NCBI GenBank assembly: GCA_023374045.1
Contig: CM041780.1
Location: forward strand, 168,512,085-168,576,084
DNA length: 64,000 bases
DNA from: Limonium bicolor
Lineage: Eukaryota; Streptophyta; Magnoliopsida; Caryophyllales; Plumbaginaceae
Reading direction: 5' to 3'
The notes beneath the pieces were generated by a model. The model was not told the origin of the DNA. It did no database searches and saw nothing but the letters and a program-made list of their open reading frames with translations. This document shows, in pieces, positions 22,351 to 32,705 of this stretch (its first letter is position 1; each line of letters begins with the position of its first letter). A program made the position numbers and the translations under genes.

Positions 22351-22716
22351 GGAAATCAGTCGACATGAAGGTCACTTATATTAGGGAAAAGTGGGCAGAA
22401 GCTTACAATAGGTTACCGGAAATAGCTAAACATAGGAAAGAATAGGAACATTCTCCCAAAGGGAGCCAAACTCAAGACAAGCCCTGCCTAAACCACGAAT
22501 GGCCAAAAGAGTAAACATCCAGATACCCCTCTCGGTTAGATAACATACTACTTATACTATACTGAGAGAGGAAAAGACAAACTAGAAGGATAAGGACTAA
22601 ATAACAGCATAACAGTGATACTCCCATCTCCTGTAAATATTCTTTGCCGGCAGGTGGTGGTCCCCTACTTTTTGGTCTCGTTATTCCCAACCGTCCCTAG
22701 CCCCCAAGTTCTATCA
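22351..22716 (-). repeat. Element A LTR 2, right fragment
   Basis: Continues the 30 bp at 8253-8282 after element B and ends GTTCTATCA at 22716. Adding the halves and removing the GGAAA duplicate gives an LTR of about 391 bp. Confidence 0.85.
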
Positions 22717-23094
22717 TTCCTCCCTGGTTAACAACCACCTTGTCCTCAAGGTGGTGCATACAGAAAAAATTTGTGATTATATGGTCTCGATTTGGCCTCT
22801 TCCGGTGGCACCCATTTGGTCTCTTCCAGTGACGCCACTAGTGTCGGGTCCGACAACTCCCGTTTGGTCGCAACAATGTGAAGCCAAGCCTGCCATCTTC
22901 CTCCATCCTTCCCTCCTAGGTAGACAGTCACCTTGTCCTCAAGGTGGTGATGTACCAAGGAAATTCCCTTGGATCCGAAGAAGCTTAAAGATTTCGACTG
23001 TCTATTCTTAAGGGGAGTGCAAACTAGTAGCCTCTGTATCTGGCCAGAAGTGGTGATTTCTGAGGGATGAGACGAGGGGCCAAAAACAATCTAC

Positions 23095-23715
23095 CTAGTC
23101 GAGTCCATGGGTCTGACTACTTGGCTGTACAACCACACGTTGAGAGCTTCTACTATTTAATATTGGAAATTCTTTTGGTGTCCTCGTACGAACTGGTGGG
23201 CTGATTCCCAATAAGAGCCCAAAATATTTCCAGCTACCATTCCATTGAGTCTCTCGGTAAAATAAACTCCAGGATTTGGGCCCACTTACCTGTCCCAAGG
23301 CTTGAATAAAAAAGAACCCTAGCCATCTCATGTGACTTACTCTAGTCTTCTTCCACCTAAGAACTTCAGTTGTTGTCAACAACGTTTCACTGAACCAGAC
23401 CGCCCGTCTCTTCCCTCTCTTCTGACTAAGGTCTCTTCTCCAATTTATGTGTGACTCTGGTCTGGTTTGAAGCGCCATCAGATAGGCGTACAATATGGCG
23501 TTCTTGCCCTTCTTAACATTCTGCTGTGTGAGTTGGATCTTGCGCTCGAACTGCCAGTCATAAGAGAATGGATTCCGGCGAAGTCGCCGGAAAATACTCG
23601 CCCGACGAGAAGCTCTTGAAGAACCAATGGGAGATTTAGAGAAATAATTAGGTTTCGAGATTACCCTGATCTTCTTGATGTGGTTACCTGGTACGTGTGA
23701 TTGAGGTATGTGCAA
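23095..23715 (-). CDS. Element A second ORF, internal domain 2
   Basis: A 206-codon minus frame, near-identical over most of its length to 6866-7555 but stopping sooner because of a small indel near 23115. It is basic and Trp-rich (QALGQVSGPKSWSLFYRETQ). Function unknown. The frame stays open in both copies despite substitutions, which would fit selection or a short time since duplication. Confidence 0.4.
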   Translation of the reverse strand: MHIPQSHVPGNHIKKIRVISKPNYFSKSPIGSSRASRRASIFRRLRRNPFSYDWQFERKIQLTQQNVKKGKNAILYAYLMALQTRPESHINWRRDLSQKRGKRRAVWFSETLLTTTEVLRWKKTRVSHMRWLGFFFIQALGQVSGPKSWSLFYRETQWNGSWKYFGLLLGISPPVRTRTPKEFPILNSRSSQRVVVQPSSQTHGLD

Positions 23716-23785
23716 TTGAATCCACTCCTTCCTCCTCTTTTTTTTTACGTTTCTTCTTCTCCTTTTTCATATGACAAATCTTCTT

Positions 23786-24409
23786 CTATCTTCTCCATTT
23801 TTCTGTTTCCCGAAAGCTCATATCAGTCTGATAGGACCAACTGTGAGAGTCCCACCTTCCTTCCCTTTGATTACCTTCTTCCTCTCTAGTGTTCAGCTTC
23901 CGACCCCTCTTCCTTCTTTTTGCCTTCGATTTTGATTTTGATTCTTGGATCCTCTCAACCTTGGTAATTAAATTCACTGGATTGTTAGATTCCAACTCCA
24001 GTACCTCCTCTACGATTTCTGAATGTAGTGCTGGGTTTCTAACTTTAACCAGTTTCAATTCCTCCATTCCTACTTCCCTCATGTCGATTGGTACCTCAGT
24101 CCTGGTTTCCTGTGTCATTTGAGACTCTGTAGAGTTCCCAAACTTATCCAGAAGTAGTTTCTGGAAATCTAGCCAAGGCAGCTCACCGAAGCGAATCCAC
24201 ACCCCTTCGAACCAGCTACGAGCTTCTCCTCCCAAACACCCATCCGCTGCTTGAAACCAGAAACAATCGGGGATGGAGTTGTCGGTAAAATACTTCTCAG
24301 CCATGTTCAGCCAACTACGAGGGTCTTCTCCGCTGAAGGTCAGAGGCTCGTGTGCGTGTATTATCTCCATTTCCAACTCCACTAAATAGGATCTAGGCTC
24401 TGATACCAA
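23786..24409 (-). CDS. Element A Gag, internal domain 2, intact frame
   Basis: A 207-codon minus frame starting MVSEPRSYLVELE just inside the primer-binding site. The capsid-type segment FSGEDPRSWLNMAEKYFTDN and GEARSWFEGVWIRFGELPWL is intact here. An acidic centre and a Lys/Arg-rich tail (ESKSKSKAKRRKRGRK) follow, likely nucleic-acid binding. No zinc knuckle, protease or RT. The start fits because it is the first ATG after the PBS. The intact frame makes this copy the reference for the element family. Confidence 0.75.
   Translation of the reverse strand: MVSEPRSYLVELEMEIIHAHEPLTFSGEDPRSWLNMAEKYFTDNSIPDCFWFQAADGCLGGEARSWFEGVWIRFGELPWLDFQKLLLDKFGNSTESQMTQETRTEVPIDMREVGMEELKLVKVRNPALHSEIVEEVLELESNNPVNLITKVERIQESKSKSKAKRRKRGRKLNTREEEGNQREGRWDSHSWSYQTDMSFRETEKWRR
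24396..24409 (-). promoter_or_regulatory. Element A second primer-binding site
   Basis: Same initiator tRNA-Met site as 8238-8251, adjoining LTR3. Two PBS sites in one insertion confirm two internal domains. Confidence 0.85.
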
Positions 24410-24410
24410 T

Positions 24411-24800
24411 TGATGAAAACACCCTTTTAGGCTTGGGAATCAGTCGACATGAAGGTCACTTATATTAGGGAAAAGTGGGCAGAAGCTAACAATAGGTTAC
24501 CGGAAATAGCTAAGCATAGGAAAGAATAGGAACATTCTCCCAAAGGGAGCCAAACTCAGGGCAAGCCCTGCCTAAACCATGAATGGCCAAAAGAGTAAAC
24601 ATCCAGATACCCCTCTCGGTTAGATAACATACTACTTATACTATACTGTGAGAGGAAAAGACAAACTAGAAGGATAAGGACTAAATAACAGCATAACAGT
24701 GATACTCCCATCTTCTACAAATATTCTTTGCCGGCAGGTGGTGGTCCCCTACTTTTTGGTCTCGTTATTCCCAACCGTCCCTAGCCCCCAGGTTCTATCA
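24411..24800 (-). repeat. Element A LTR 3 (outermost 5' LTR)
   Basis: 390 bp, TGATGAAAACACCC...GGTTCTATCA, followed by the AATTC target duplication at 24801-24805. Confidence 0.85.
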
Positions 24801-24959
24801 AATTCCTACCGTCTTTGAATCCAATTATAACAATATAAGCTTTTGATTTCTTTCTATTTCACCATGTAAATAAAAAAATAGTGATTGTACTGTTTATGAA
24901 TTAACATGATCTGAGACTGCTGTGCAAATGAATGCAAATGCTTATAACTTTTGTTTCGA

Positions 24960-25250
24960 TTCCTATTGGATAGGAATATAACAAAAACAAAAAAAAATAA
25001 AAAATAAAATTTTGGCAGTTATAGAGAACACCAGCTGAAAATTTGAGGCTATTTTCCCAATTGTGAAGTGTAAAACCGTTGAAATTTGCTTGTTAATTTC
25101 GACATGCATCTTGCATACTTTTGGCGATTTGGTCCCAAGAATCGCTGAAAATTTTGTCAAACTTTTTGTCTGCATTATTATTTTTGGCGGTTTAAAACCG
25201 TTGAATACAACTCAAAAAATCGCCAAAAAAACTCTTTTTTTGTACTAGTG
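24960..25250 (-). mobile_element. CACTA-like terminal fragment
   Basis: The sequence ends TTTTTTTGTACTAGTG at 25250, i.e. CACTAGTACAAAAAA on the minus strand, the hallmark of En/Spm (CACTA) ends. Repeated subterminal motifs lie inside (AAAACCGTTGAA at about 25073 and AAAACCGTTGAATA at 25194, GGCGATTT, GGCGGTTT). No matching opposite end was found in 24806-24960, so only one end may remain. Left limit approximate. Confidence 0.55.
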
Positions 25251-25927
25251 AGTGCCCTTTTGCTGACGGTCATGATGATGAAGATTGTCCTTATGGGTCA
25301 TGGTTCAGCATTGCTGATTTTCTCACCCGATCATCATTTAGGGGGAATCATGATGGGGGTTGACTCCTGGACATATAAGTGTGCCTTGACCTAAGAGATG
25401 CTTAGGGAAGGACGGGTGGAGGTAGTCGAGGAAAGAGCGTTTGACTCTTCGAATAGAGATTGTATGGAGTGAGAAGAGAAGGATTCCTTGAGGAATGCGA
25501 ATGATCCCATGCAATTGGACTCATTTGAATCGGTAATTGGGAACCTAAGTGTTCTTTTGATAGATTGCTTGCGAGTGTTTCAACTTTCAATAGAGGAATT
25601 TTGAGATTTAAAAGCCAAATGTTCATTCAAAAGAAAGATGGCGTTCACCTCTTTTAAGCACTTTATCTTTGATGTAGGGCATGAAACTTTCCTAAAGGAA
25701 GCTGAAGGTTTCTTTGGATGTAGCTACAAGACGACTCTAAGTAAGACTCGGAGTCACTGATGAAGACGATAAGGTACAAGGCTAGCTACATGGTTTCCTG
25801 TAGTGGCCATGCAGCTAGGTTGTTTAGGTCTTTGCTTGGCAAGTTAATGGTAGTCCTTATTTTGCTTATGTTTCGGTCCGTGGGTTTAGTCGAGTTAGAT
25901 TTTTTTTTTTAGTATGAAGGTTTACCT
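25251..25927. other. Unassigned DNA, possible LINE ORF1 remnant
   Basis: No long frame. One plus reading near 25251-25350 has DGHDDEDCPYGSW, reminiscent of the zinc-knuckle region of plant LINE ORF1 proteins, but stops follow quickly. Otherwise nothing recognised. Confidence 0.2.
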
Positions 25928-25930
25928 TAA

Positions 25931-26300
25931 GGGCATTCACAGTGGTGTGGATTCCACCCACATTTGTCAGTAAGAAATTAAAAAAATATCTGCAGTGGTG
26001 TGGAATCCACCCAAATTCTCTTTCATCGTTTTTTAAATAAGGACCGCACGGAAAAAGAAATTGATTGATTACATCTCTGCGTTATCCGACACTTCCAATA
26101 AATAAATATATAGTTTTAGATGTAAAGTAAAAAGAAATAGTGAGAGGTGTAAGAGAAAATTACTGGAGAAGTGAGAAGGTTAAGAAACTCTTTATTGTAG
26201 GGATAAACAATTGAATGAAGTTGCTTAAGTAATAAAAAAAATTTCTGGTGACATGGCACCTTGGAATCTGTTAAGAACCCCATAACCACTGTGGATGCTA
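25931..26300. mobile_element. MITE, Harbinger-type (TAA duplication)
   Basis: GGGCATTCACAGTGGT...ACCACTGTGGATGCTA with TAA on both sides (25928-25930, 26301-26303). TIRs of about 16 bp match with three mismatches. An internal near-repeat of the first terminus (GCAGTGGTGTGGAATCC) lies near 25990. The 3-bp TAA duplication and GGGCAT-type ends suit PIF/Harbinger. Non-coding. Confidence 0.7.
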
Positions 26301-26303
26301 TAA

Positions 26304-26891
26304 GGAGATTGGTTGGTCTGAACCGCCTAGGGGTTATGCCTAACTTAGCTGGGAATGTTTTCCCTACTATCTTGGGGATTGTTTGCTAGCGCAATATGTG
26401 TTTCCTTGTCAACATTTCATTTAAGGTATCGATGTCTGGTAGGACATCTTCCTACGAAGATTACTTGGATGATCTTTGTTCTGATTTAACGATCACCTTT
26501 TAAGGTTGGGTTGTGCACAGAAGAGGGGGTTGTGTTTAGAGGAAGGTGTCCTGGGCTTAGGTATAGTCTCTTTTTTTTAATCTTATGTGTACTATCTTAA
26601 ACTTATCACTTGCTTAATATATAATGAAACTACTTTTTTGATATTCTCCTCATGTGTTTCTTTTTCCTTTTTCTTTTTCTTGTTGTACCCTTCCCGCTAG
26701 CAATAGATATTTGCCAATTGCCATCTTCTTACTCTAAAATGAAGTACAAATTTTATTCGTAACCATCAGTAAGTGCAAATTAGGCGGTATTACCGGGACT
26801 TGAAGTGGATAGAAATTAGAAAACCGTGCAGTTCGTTTGATTAATTGGTTAAAATTCTACCCTGAAGAACTTTTGTCACCTCTTTCCTAGC
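26304..26891. other. Unassigned intergenic DNA
   Basis: No gene or repeat recognised. T-rich and CT-rich patches lie near 26570 and 26660-26690. Confidence 0.3.
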
Positions 26892-27429
26892 TAGAGCTGA
26901 TCATAATTTGTCTGGTCCAGCAGTCTGGTCCGATCCGGCCCGTAAAAAGTCTGACAGGTCCAAGTCCGGTTGGGCTTCCGGGCGAGCCTGGACATAAAAT
27001 CAGGCCCGAATAACAAACCGGGTCGGGCCGCGGCACATTTTTTAAGCTCGTGGACAAGCTCGACCTGGCCCGATTTACATTATTTATTATTATTTTTTAA
27101 AAATATAATATATACATATTTAATTTTTATATAATATATACAAATATTATATATAATATATAAATTTTAAATAATTTATATATATAATATATATAAATTT
27201 ATATTAAAATATATTAATTTTAAAATTTTTTATTAATTTATATAAAAAATTAAAAAAACTGGGCCGGGCGGGCCGGGCTTCGGCAAAGCCTGGAAAAAAC
27301 CGGGCCTAGCCCGAGCCGGCCCGAACATGTTAAAAGTCGGGCTTGGTTTTTTAAAATAGGCCTGACGGGCCTAAAATTTACCTTTGGCCCGGTCTGAATC
27401 CGGCCCGCCCGCCCGAATGATCACCTCTA
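26892..27429. mobile_element. hAT MITE, copy 1
   Basis: TAGAGCTGATCATAA...AATGATCACCTCTA with a perfect 8-bp duplication TTCCTAGC (26884-26891 and 27430-27437). GC-rich subterminal regions full of GGGCCGGGC and GGCCCG surround an AT-only core (27080-27255). It is related to 53275-53816. Confidence 0.9.
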
Positions 27430-27437
27430 TTCCTAGC

Positions 27438-28127
27438 CAATCAGATACACTGCGTGTGTTTTAAAAAAAAAACAACTACTATTCCATTAATAACTATATA
27501 TTCTTTGTTGAAAATTGTGATACTATATTGGTGGTAGAACTTGAATTCATAAAATTAGATCCATTTTTTTAATAATTATAATATATCAAATATAAATAGT
27601 TAAATCTTATCTATTTTAAAATTTTAATATTTAAAATTAATAATGATATAAATAAATTAAAAATATCAAAATTCTTAAACTCTCATTCAATGACATCCAT
27701 ATTAACTATATTTTTAATATATATTTTTTGGTAAATTAATATTTATTACTTGTATCATGTTTTTAATATATTATAGTTTATCTTGTATTATTATTCATAT
27801 TGCATCTTTTTTTGATACTTTAAAATAATTATATATATTGCATATGTAATACAACTATTAGAAAACCGAGTGATAAATAATAGAAAACTATATTAATAAT
27901 ATTTATGAATAAATTTTATTTTATTTTTGTTTCAAAAATATAATAAACTTTAATTATAAATAAAATATTAAATTAAGATTATGTATGTATTATTGAAAAT
28001 AGTAGTAATAATTAAAAATTATTCTTTGTATATTTATAATAATTAATAATTGAAAAGTAAAATGATATGACAATTAGAGAAAATTATAAATTGAATGATG
28101 ATTTTTTCGGTAAAAAAATGCATATTG
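27438..28127. other. AT-rich intergenic DNA
   Basis: Very AT-rich, many A and T runs, no frame or repeat with recognisable ends. Possible matrix-attachment-like DNA, but nothing specific is visible. Confidence 0.3.
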
Positions 28128-28132
28128 AGGAA

Positions 28133-31100
28133 TGTAACACCCCAACTCAATCCAAATGTGGTCTCGCAACTTAACAGCATATATATATACATGTCACAGC
28201 GGAATTCTTTACACTCCAGGACCTTGCCACGGTCTGACTACAGAATATACCGAACATTAGCACATAACAACCTTAATCAAATACATATTCTTCTTACAAT
28301 CCTCTCACATCCTATACATCTTACTAACTCGATTGCCATACGAGTGTACATGCACAACTCGTAGGCCACACTTAATCCTTAACACTTGTATCCTCTTCTT
28401 ACTCCCGCGACGGCCGCCTCCTGATGTACACCTGTGTAGTAAAAACAGCCCCCAAAGGGGGTCAGCACGAATGCTGGTACGATCCTCTCATGGCCCCCAA
28501 GCTAATGTGGCTACGACGACTAATTGTCGATAGCATGGAGGTTGATTAGATGCACAACATAATAGTAAGTGCAGTAAACAACAAACCAACAATGAACAAT
28601 CAAAGTTCACACACAATGAACGACTTAAATGCGTTCCCTTAATTAGAGAGTTATTCATTTAACTCCTTAAGTTATGTTTCCTCTTAATCTTAGTCCATCC
28701 TTATCTCACTTCAATCTTAATCTTATCTTAATCTTAGAAACAACCACCCTTTAATAAGGAGTGGATGTAGCTTATCTTAGTCTTAACAATACAAACCATC
28801 CTTTAAAAAGGAATGGTCGCAACTTATCTTATCCTTACCTTATGTATGCCAACCGTTCTCTCATTGGGAACAGGTTAGCCCTTAGTTCGTTGTTTACTTT
28901 TGTAGGGCTTGGTTAACCCTAGCCAGCAGCAGGACACTTACCGGCAATAAACAACATTCTTAAATTGTTGGGGATGTAGGCTTGATCCCCCCACGCCATA
29001 TTAAAGCCACCTACCTTGGACTGGATGTCCAATGTAGCCGAGCCGGTCAACCGACCCAACGCTACTAGTCCGAGGACTAGTCCTTAATCGGAAGTCGAAT
29101 CTGCTATAGATACCGACCCCCTTTCCTTAGCATGCATGACCGGAGATCGGTCCCGGGTTTCCTCACTCAAGTTCCAGTTAGTAGTAGTCTCAAGACCATG
29201 TTTGTTGGTTAACCTCTTTCGGTTCATATCGTCCCATATTAGGGAGCGTTCCTTAGTCTCACTCGATTCCTTACTAAACATTGGTTAGTAAGTTCTCACG
29301 GTATGTTGTGTTAGTTTTCAAACATCACACAACAATACAATAAATATAATATATTCCGGTTGCATGCTTTATCTTGTTTAGTGAGCACACAAAACAAATA
29401 GCACACAAGCCGAGGGACACCTCGTTAGCAAGCAGGTCACAAGACAACTGTACCGTTCACCGTTGGTCGTTCGGTTGCTTACTCTCTTCCGGAGTCCAAA
29501 TTCCCAAGTCCTAAAACATTCATTCACTTTTAGGTTGTTAATCACTTAACTTAATCCAACTTACTTAACTTACTTAACCCTTAATGATTCCCACCTTACA
29601 ACTCTTAAGTCTTACAACTTAATCTTACAAACTTAATCTTAAACTTTTAAGTTTATTCTTAACTTAATCCCTTAGGTCTTTATACCTCTAATCATTATTG
29701 CCCCCTTAATGGGGTACCATTAATACCACTAAACTCTCTTAGGGTTTCTTTTTTTTTTTAAGTCTTAAGGGTCGACCGACCCACCGACCGACCCAACCCC
29801 TGGGTCGGTCCATTACAGAAACTTTTCCGTCTTTTGAAACCCATCCGTCCGACCCAGAGCTAGACCGACCGACCCAAACCCTCTGGGTCGGTCCATTACA
29901 GAACCCATTTCCTACGTTAAATTTTTGCCCGACCGACCCAAAGCTAAGCCGACCGACCCAAACCCTCTGGGTCGGTCTAGTCCAGGGACATTCCGGCTGG
30001 CTCAACATGGCCCGACCGACCCAAAACTGGGTCGGACCCTGGGTCGGTCCACTACAGATTTTTCTCTTAAATTGCTCTTTCAATTCCAAACTCTTCCACA
30101 AGTGTCCTAATAGGTCCAACACCATCTTGGCACATTAAACCCACCTTATAACCTCCACCAAACTCATTAAAACAACTTCCAAAGATCTTCTCAAACATTT
30201 ACTCAGTTCGTGCAAAAACTCCTAACACTTGTTAGTTAATCCCTTTTTTTTCCAACATGTACATTATGTCTAAAACTTCAACTATCCAAAGTGTTTCTTT
30301 TCAACCCATATAACTCCTCCTTAACCTCATTGCACTCCATCTTGCTAGTTAAACCTTCCAAGGTCATCTTGCATGTCCATGCACAATTCTCTTTTTTTCA
30401 TTTGTTACTCATCACTCCTAAACTCTTGAGCTTACTTATACATTCTCTTATTCACCTACTCACCTTCCTCATGATCACACGCTCTTTTACATTCCTAGTC
30501 ATTTTTCCTTGACGTTTGAATACATTCTCCCTCACCTTTCTCTTACATCACCTAAGTCCACTTATTACAATCTAAACTAAACCTCATTAGTCCTCTACTA
30601 ACATCATCACACTTACACAAGCTATCCAAACTCCTCATTGTTTTATTCTCCAGTTCATACCCAAATCACCTTAAAGCATTATACACCTTTCCATCCAAAT
30701 CTTTGCTCAAGTCTTAGCATTCCTCATCACATGATTTTGGTGTGTTTAATACACCCACCTAACCTCTAATTTCCTTCTAGACATCTCTAGGTCATTCTAA
30801 ACCTCAAGAACTTCTTAGTTAACTCATTTCCACTCAAATTCCTCATAGTGACTCCTAGAAATTCCTAGGTCACATTAATTCTCCACCATCACCTAAACAC
30901 TTATTTTCTACTCAAATTTCGCCATAGCTCCTCTAGTATCTTATCATGCCCAAACACATTATTTTTCCTCATTCAACCATCTCACACATCAAGTTCTTCT
31001 CATCATATCTCATCACCCAAACCAATTCATTCACAACAAACTCAATATATTGCAATAATCTTAAATTGCATAGCACTAAGGCTCTTAAATGACATGGCTC

Positions 31101-32688
31101 TTAGGCCCTTAAATGACTTAAACTTAAACACTGAATTTCCCACATATAAAAGCTTTCAACCTGCAAATACACCCATCAATCTCATAGTAATTATAATGCT
31201 CTTAAAATCCACCTTAAACTTATATTACTAACTCATCCCATTTGCTCCTTAGTCACAAGTTCACAAGCTTATTTAAGTTCCTTTTTCTTAGGTTATATAA
31301 CCCATTACCTAATGTAAGCCCTAGGCCACATTGGTATCCATATAAAACTCATTCCTTAATCTTAAACCACCATTAGGTAAGCAATTTAGCTTATTTTCTC
31401 AAGCTTATCTTAATCTCCTCCTTAGACCTTCTTCTTGCATAGATCTTGCCACCACTTAAATTCCCCTTGCCAATGTTCTAATCAATATTCAATGACTCAT
31501 ATGAGTACTAAACAATACACTAACCTCAAGGAATAAAAACCTAGGTTAGAAATGTGTTCTAAGGCATAAAAGTGGATGATTACCTTTGAAGTCTCAAGGT
31601 AGACTTTGGCATTGAATGAAATAGGACCTCCACTAGTCCTTGGTGAATAAATCAAGCTAGAACAAGGCATAAAAACATAGCCCCATGAGAAGGAATTTTC
31701 GGCCATATAAGGAAGATGATGGAAACTTGGTTTTTCTTACATTTTCTTTACCTTAAGAGAATGGAGAAGCTAATGAGCTCTTCAAACTTGTTTTTCCTCC
31801 ATCAATGGAGTTTTCTCATGGCACAAACTTGAGCTTTGAAATATTTGAAAAGATAGAAAGCTAGAGCTTGAGCTAACTAAGAATAATATGTGTTTAGTTT
31901 TTGATTTGGAGCTAAAATGAACACTTGGTGAGCAATTGAAGGTGGAGCACCCGTGGATGGAGCTCTCTCGGTTTGGAGCAAAAGAAGAGAAGAAGAAATC
32001 GTGGAAGGAAGGAGGAATGAAGAGAGAGAAGAAGAAAGGTAGCTTTAATGAAGATATTTTGCTTTTTAAAGCAAATAGTAACTTCTTACTTTATCCTCTT
32101 CTTTATAACATTATTTGACTACTCATGGTGACTCATCCTCCCTTAGAAAACCGGCCCCCTATTAATTAAGGCAAGTCATGGTCTTGTTTGACCAACTAAT
32201 TAGCTTATATTGATTAAAACTTAAACTAGTCACTATTTGGCACTATTCACTAATTAGTGCACATATTTCTGAAATTTTTGATTTCCCATTGTTAGGCTTC
32301 CTAATGTGATACTAATTAGTACACATGTTGATTAAAGAGTAATGATGGACATTTAGCCACTCAAAACTCAATTCTAAGACAATTTCTCAAAAATGTGCTT
32401 TAAGACTTCTTAAAGCACATTTTACGTTTTAACTTGTTTTCAAGCTTGGTTTTCTTTGCTAATTGATTTAAAATGTCCATTAGCATATTACTAAAGTCTT
32501 ATAATGGTATTTGGGTGCTAATCAAAGTCACTCCAAGCTTAGAGCACGTTTTTGCCCAGATTGCCCTTAAGGCACTTTCTTGTGTTTTCCTTGGTTTAAA
32601 TTGTTTACCAATCTTTCTAAGGCATATTTTAGCCTTTCTACATCATGATTTGATGTTTACTTAGCATACTTTGGTTTGGGGTATTTCA
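28133..32688 (-). repeat. Element C 3' LTR
   Basis: TGTAACACCCCAACTC...GGGGTATTTCA. Uninterrupted copy. It includes the palindrome array at 29773-30052. Small frames (28333-28533, 29739-30125, 30291-30512, 31936-32118) recur in the other LTR and do not look protein-like. Confidence 0.9.
29773..30052 (-). repeat. Palindrome array in element C 3' LTR
   Basis: Repeated GACCGACCC...GGGTCGGTC stem-loops separated by CATTACAGAAAC-type linkers, the inverse of the TTTCTGTAATGGACC linker seen in element B orientation. It contains one extra GCTAAGCCGACCGACCCA stretch relative to the other LTR (48909-49168). Confidence 0.85.
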
Positions 32689-32689
32689 A

Positions 32690-32705
32690 TCTACCCCCCT
32701 TAAAA
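32690..32705 (-). promoter_or_regulatory. Element C polypurine tract
   Basis: Minus-strand TTTTAAGGGGGGTAGA, one base from the 3' LTR, with an AAAGTTC lead-in as in element B (18481-18512). Confidence 0.9.

Larger units (their letters stand above)
6169..24800 (-). mobile_element. Composite element A: LTR-internal-LTR-internal-LTR, Gag-only LTR retrotransposon
   Basis: Three ~390-bp LTRs (6169-6557; 8253-8282 joined to 22351-22716; 24411-24800) alternate with two ~1695-bp internal domains (6558-8252 and 22717-24410), all in minus orientation. AATTC lies directly outside both ends (6164-6168 and 24801-24805), so the array behaves as one insertion. LTRs begin TG and end CA in plus reading. A primer-binding site complementary to initiator tRNA-Met abuts LTR2 and LTR3, and an AGGGGAGGAA purine tract abuts the inner edges of LTR1 and LTR2. 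Only Gag-like protein is encoded, matching the TR-GAG class, so reverse transcriptase must come from elsewhere. Element B interrupts the middle LTR. Confidence 0.85.

Noticed and set aside
28333..28533. Frame repeated exactly at 42842-43042
   Set aside because: Both are the same stretch of the two C LTRs; repetition reflects LTR identity, not selection.
30291..30512. Leu/Ser-rich plus frame, also at 49407-49628
   Set aside because: Low-complexity CT-rich LTR DNA; opposite to element direction; no start context or domain.
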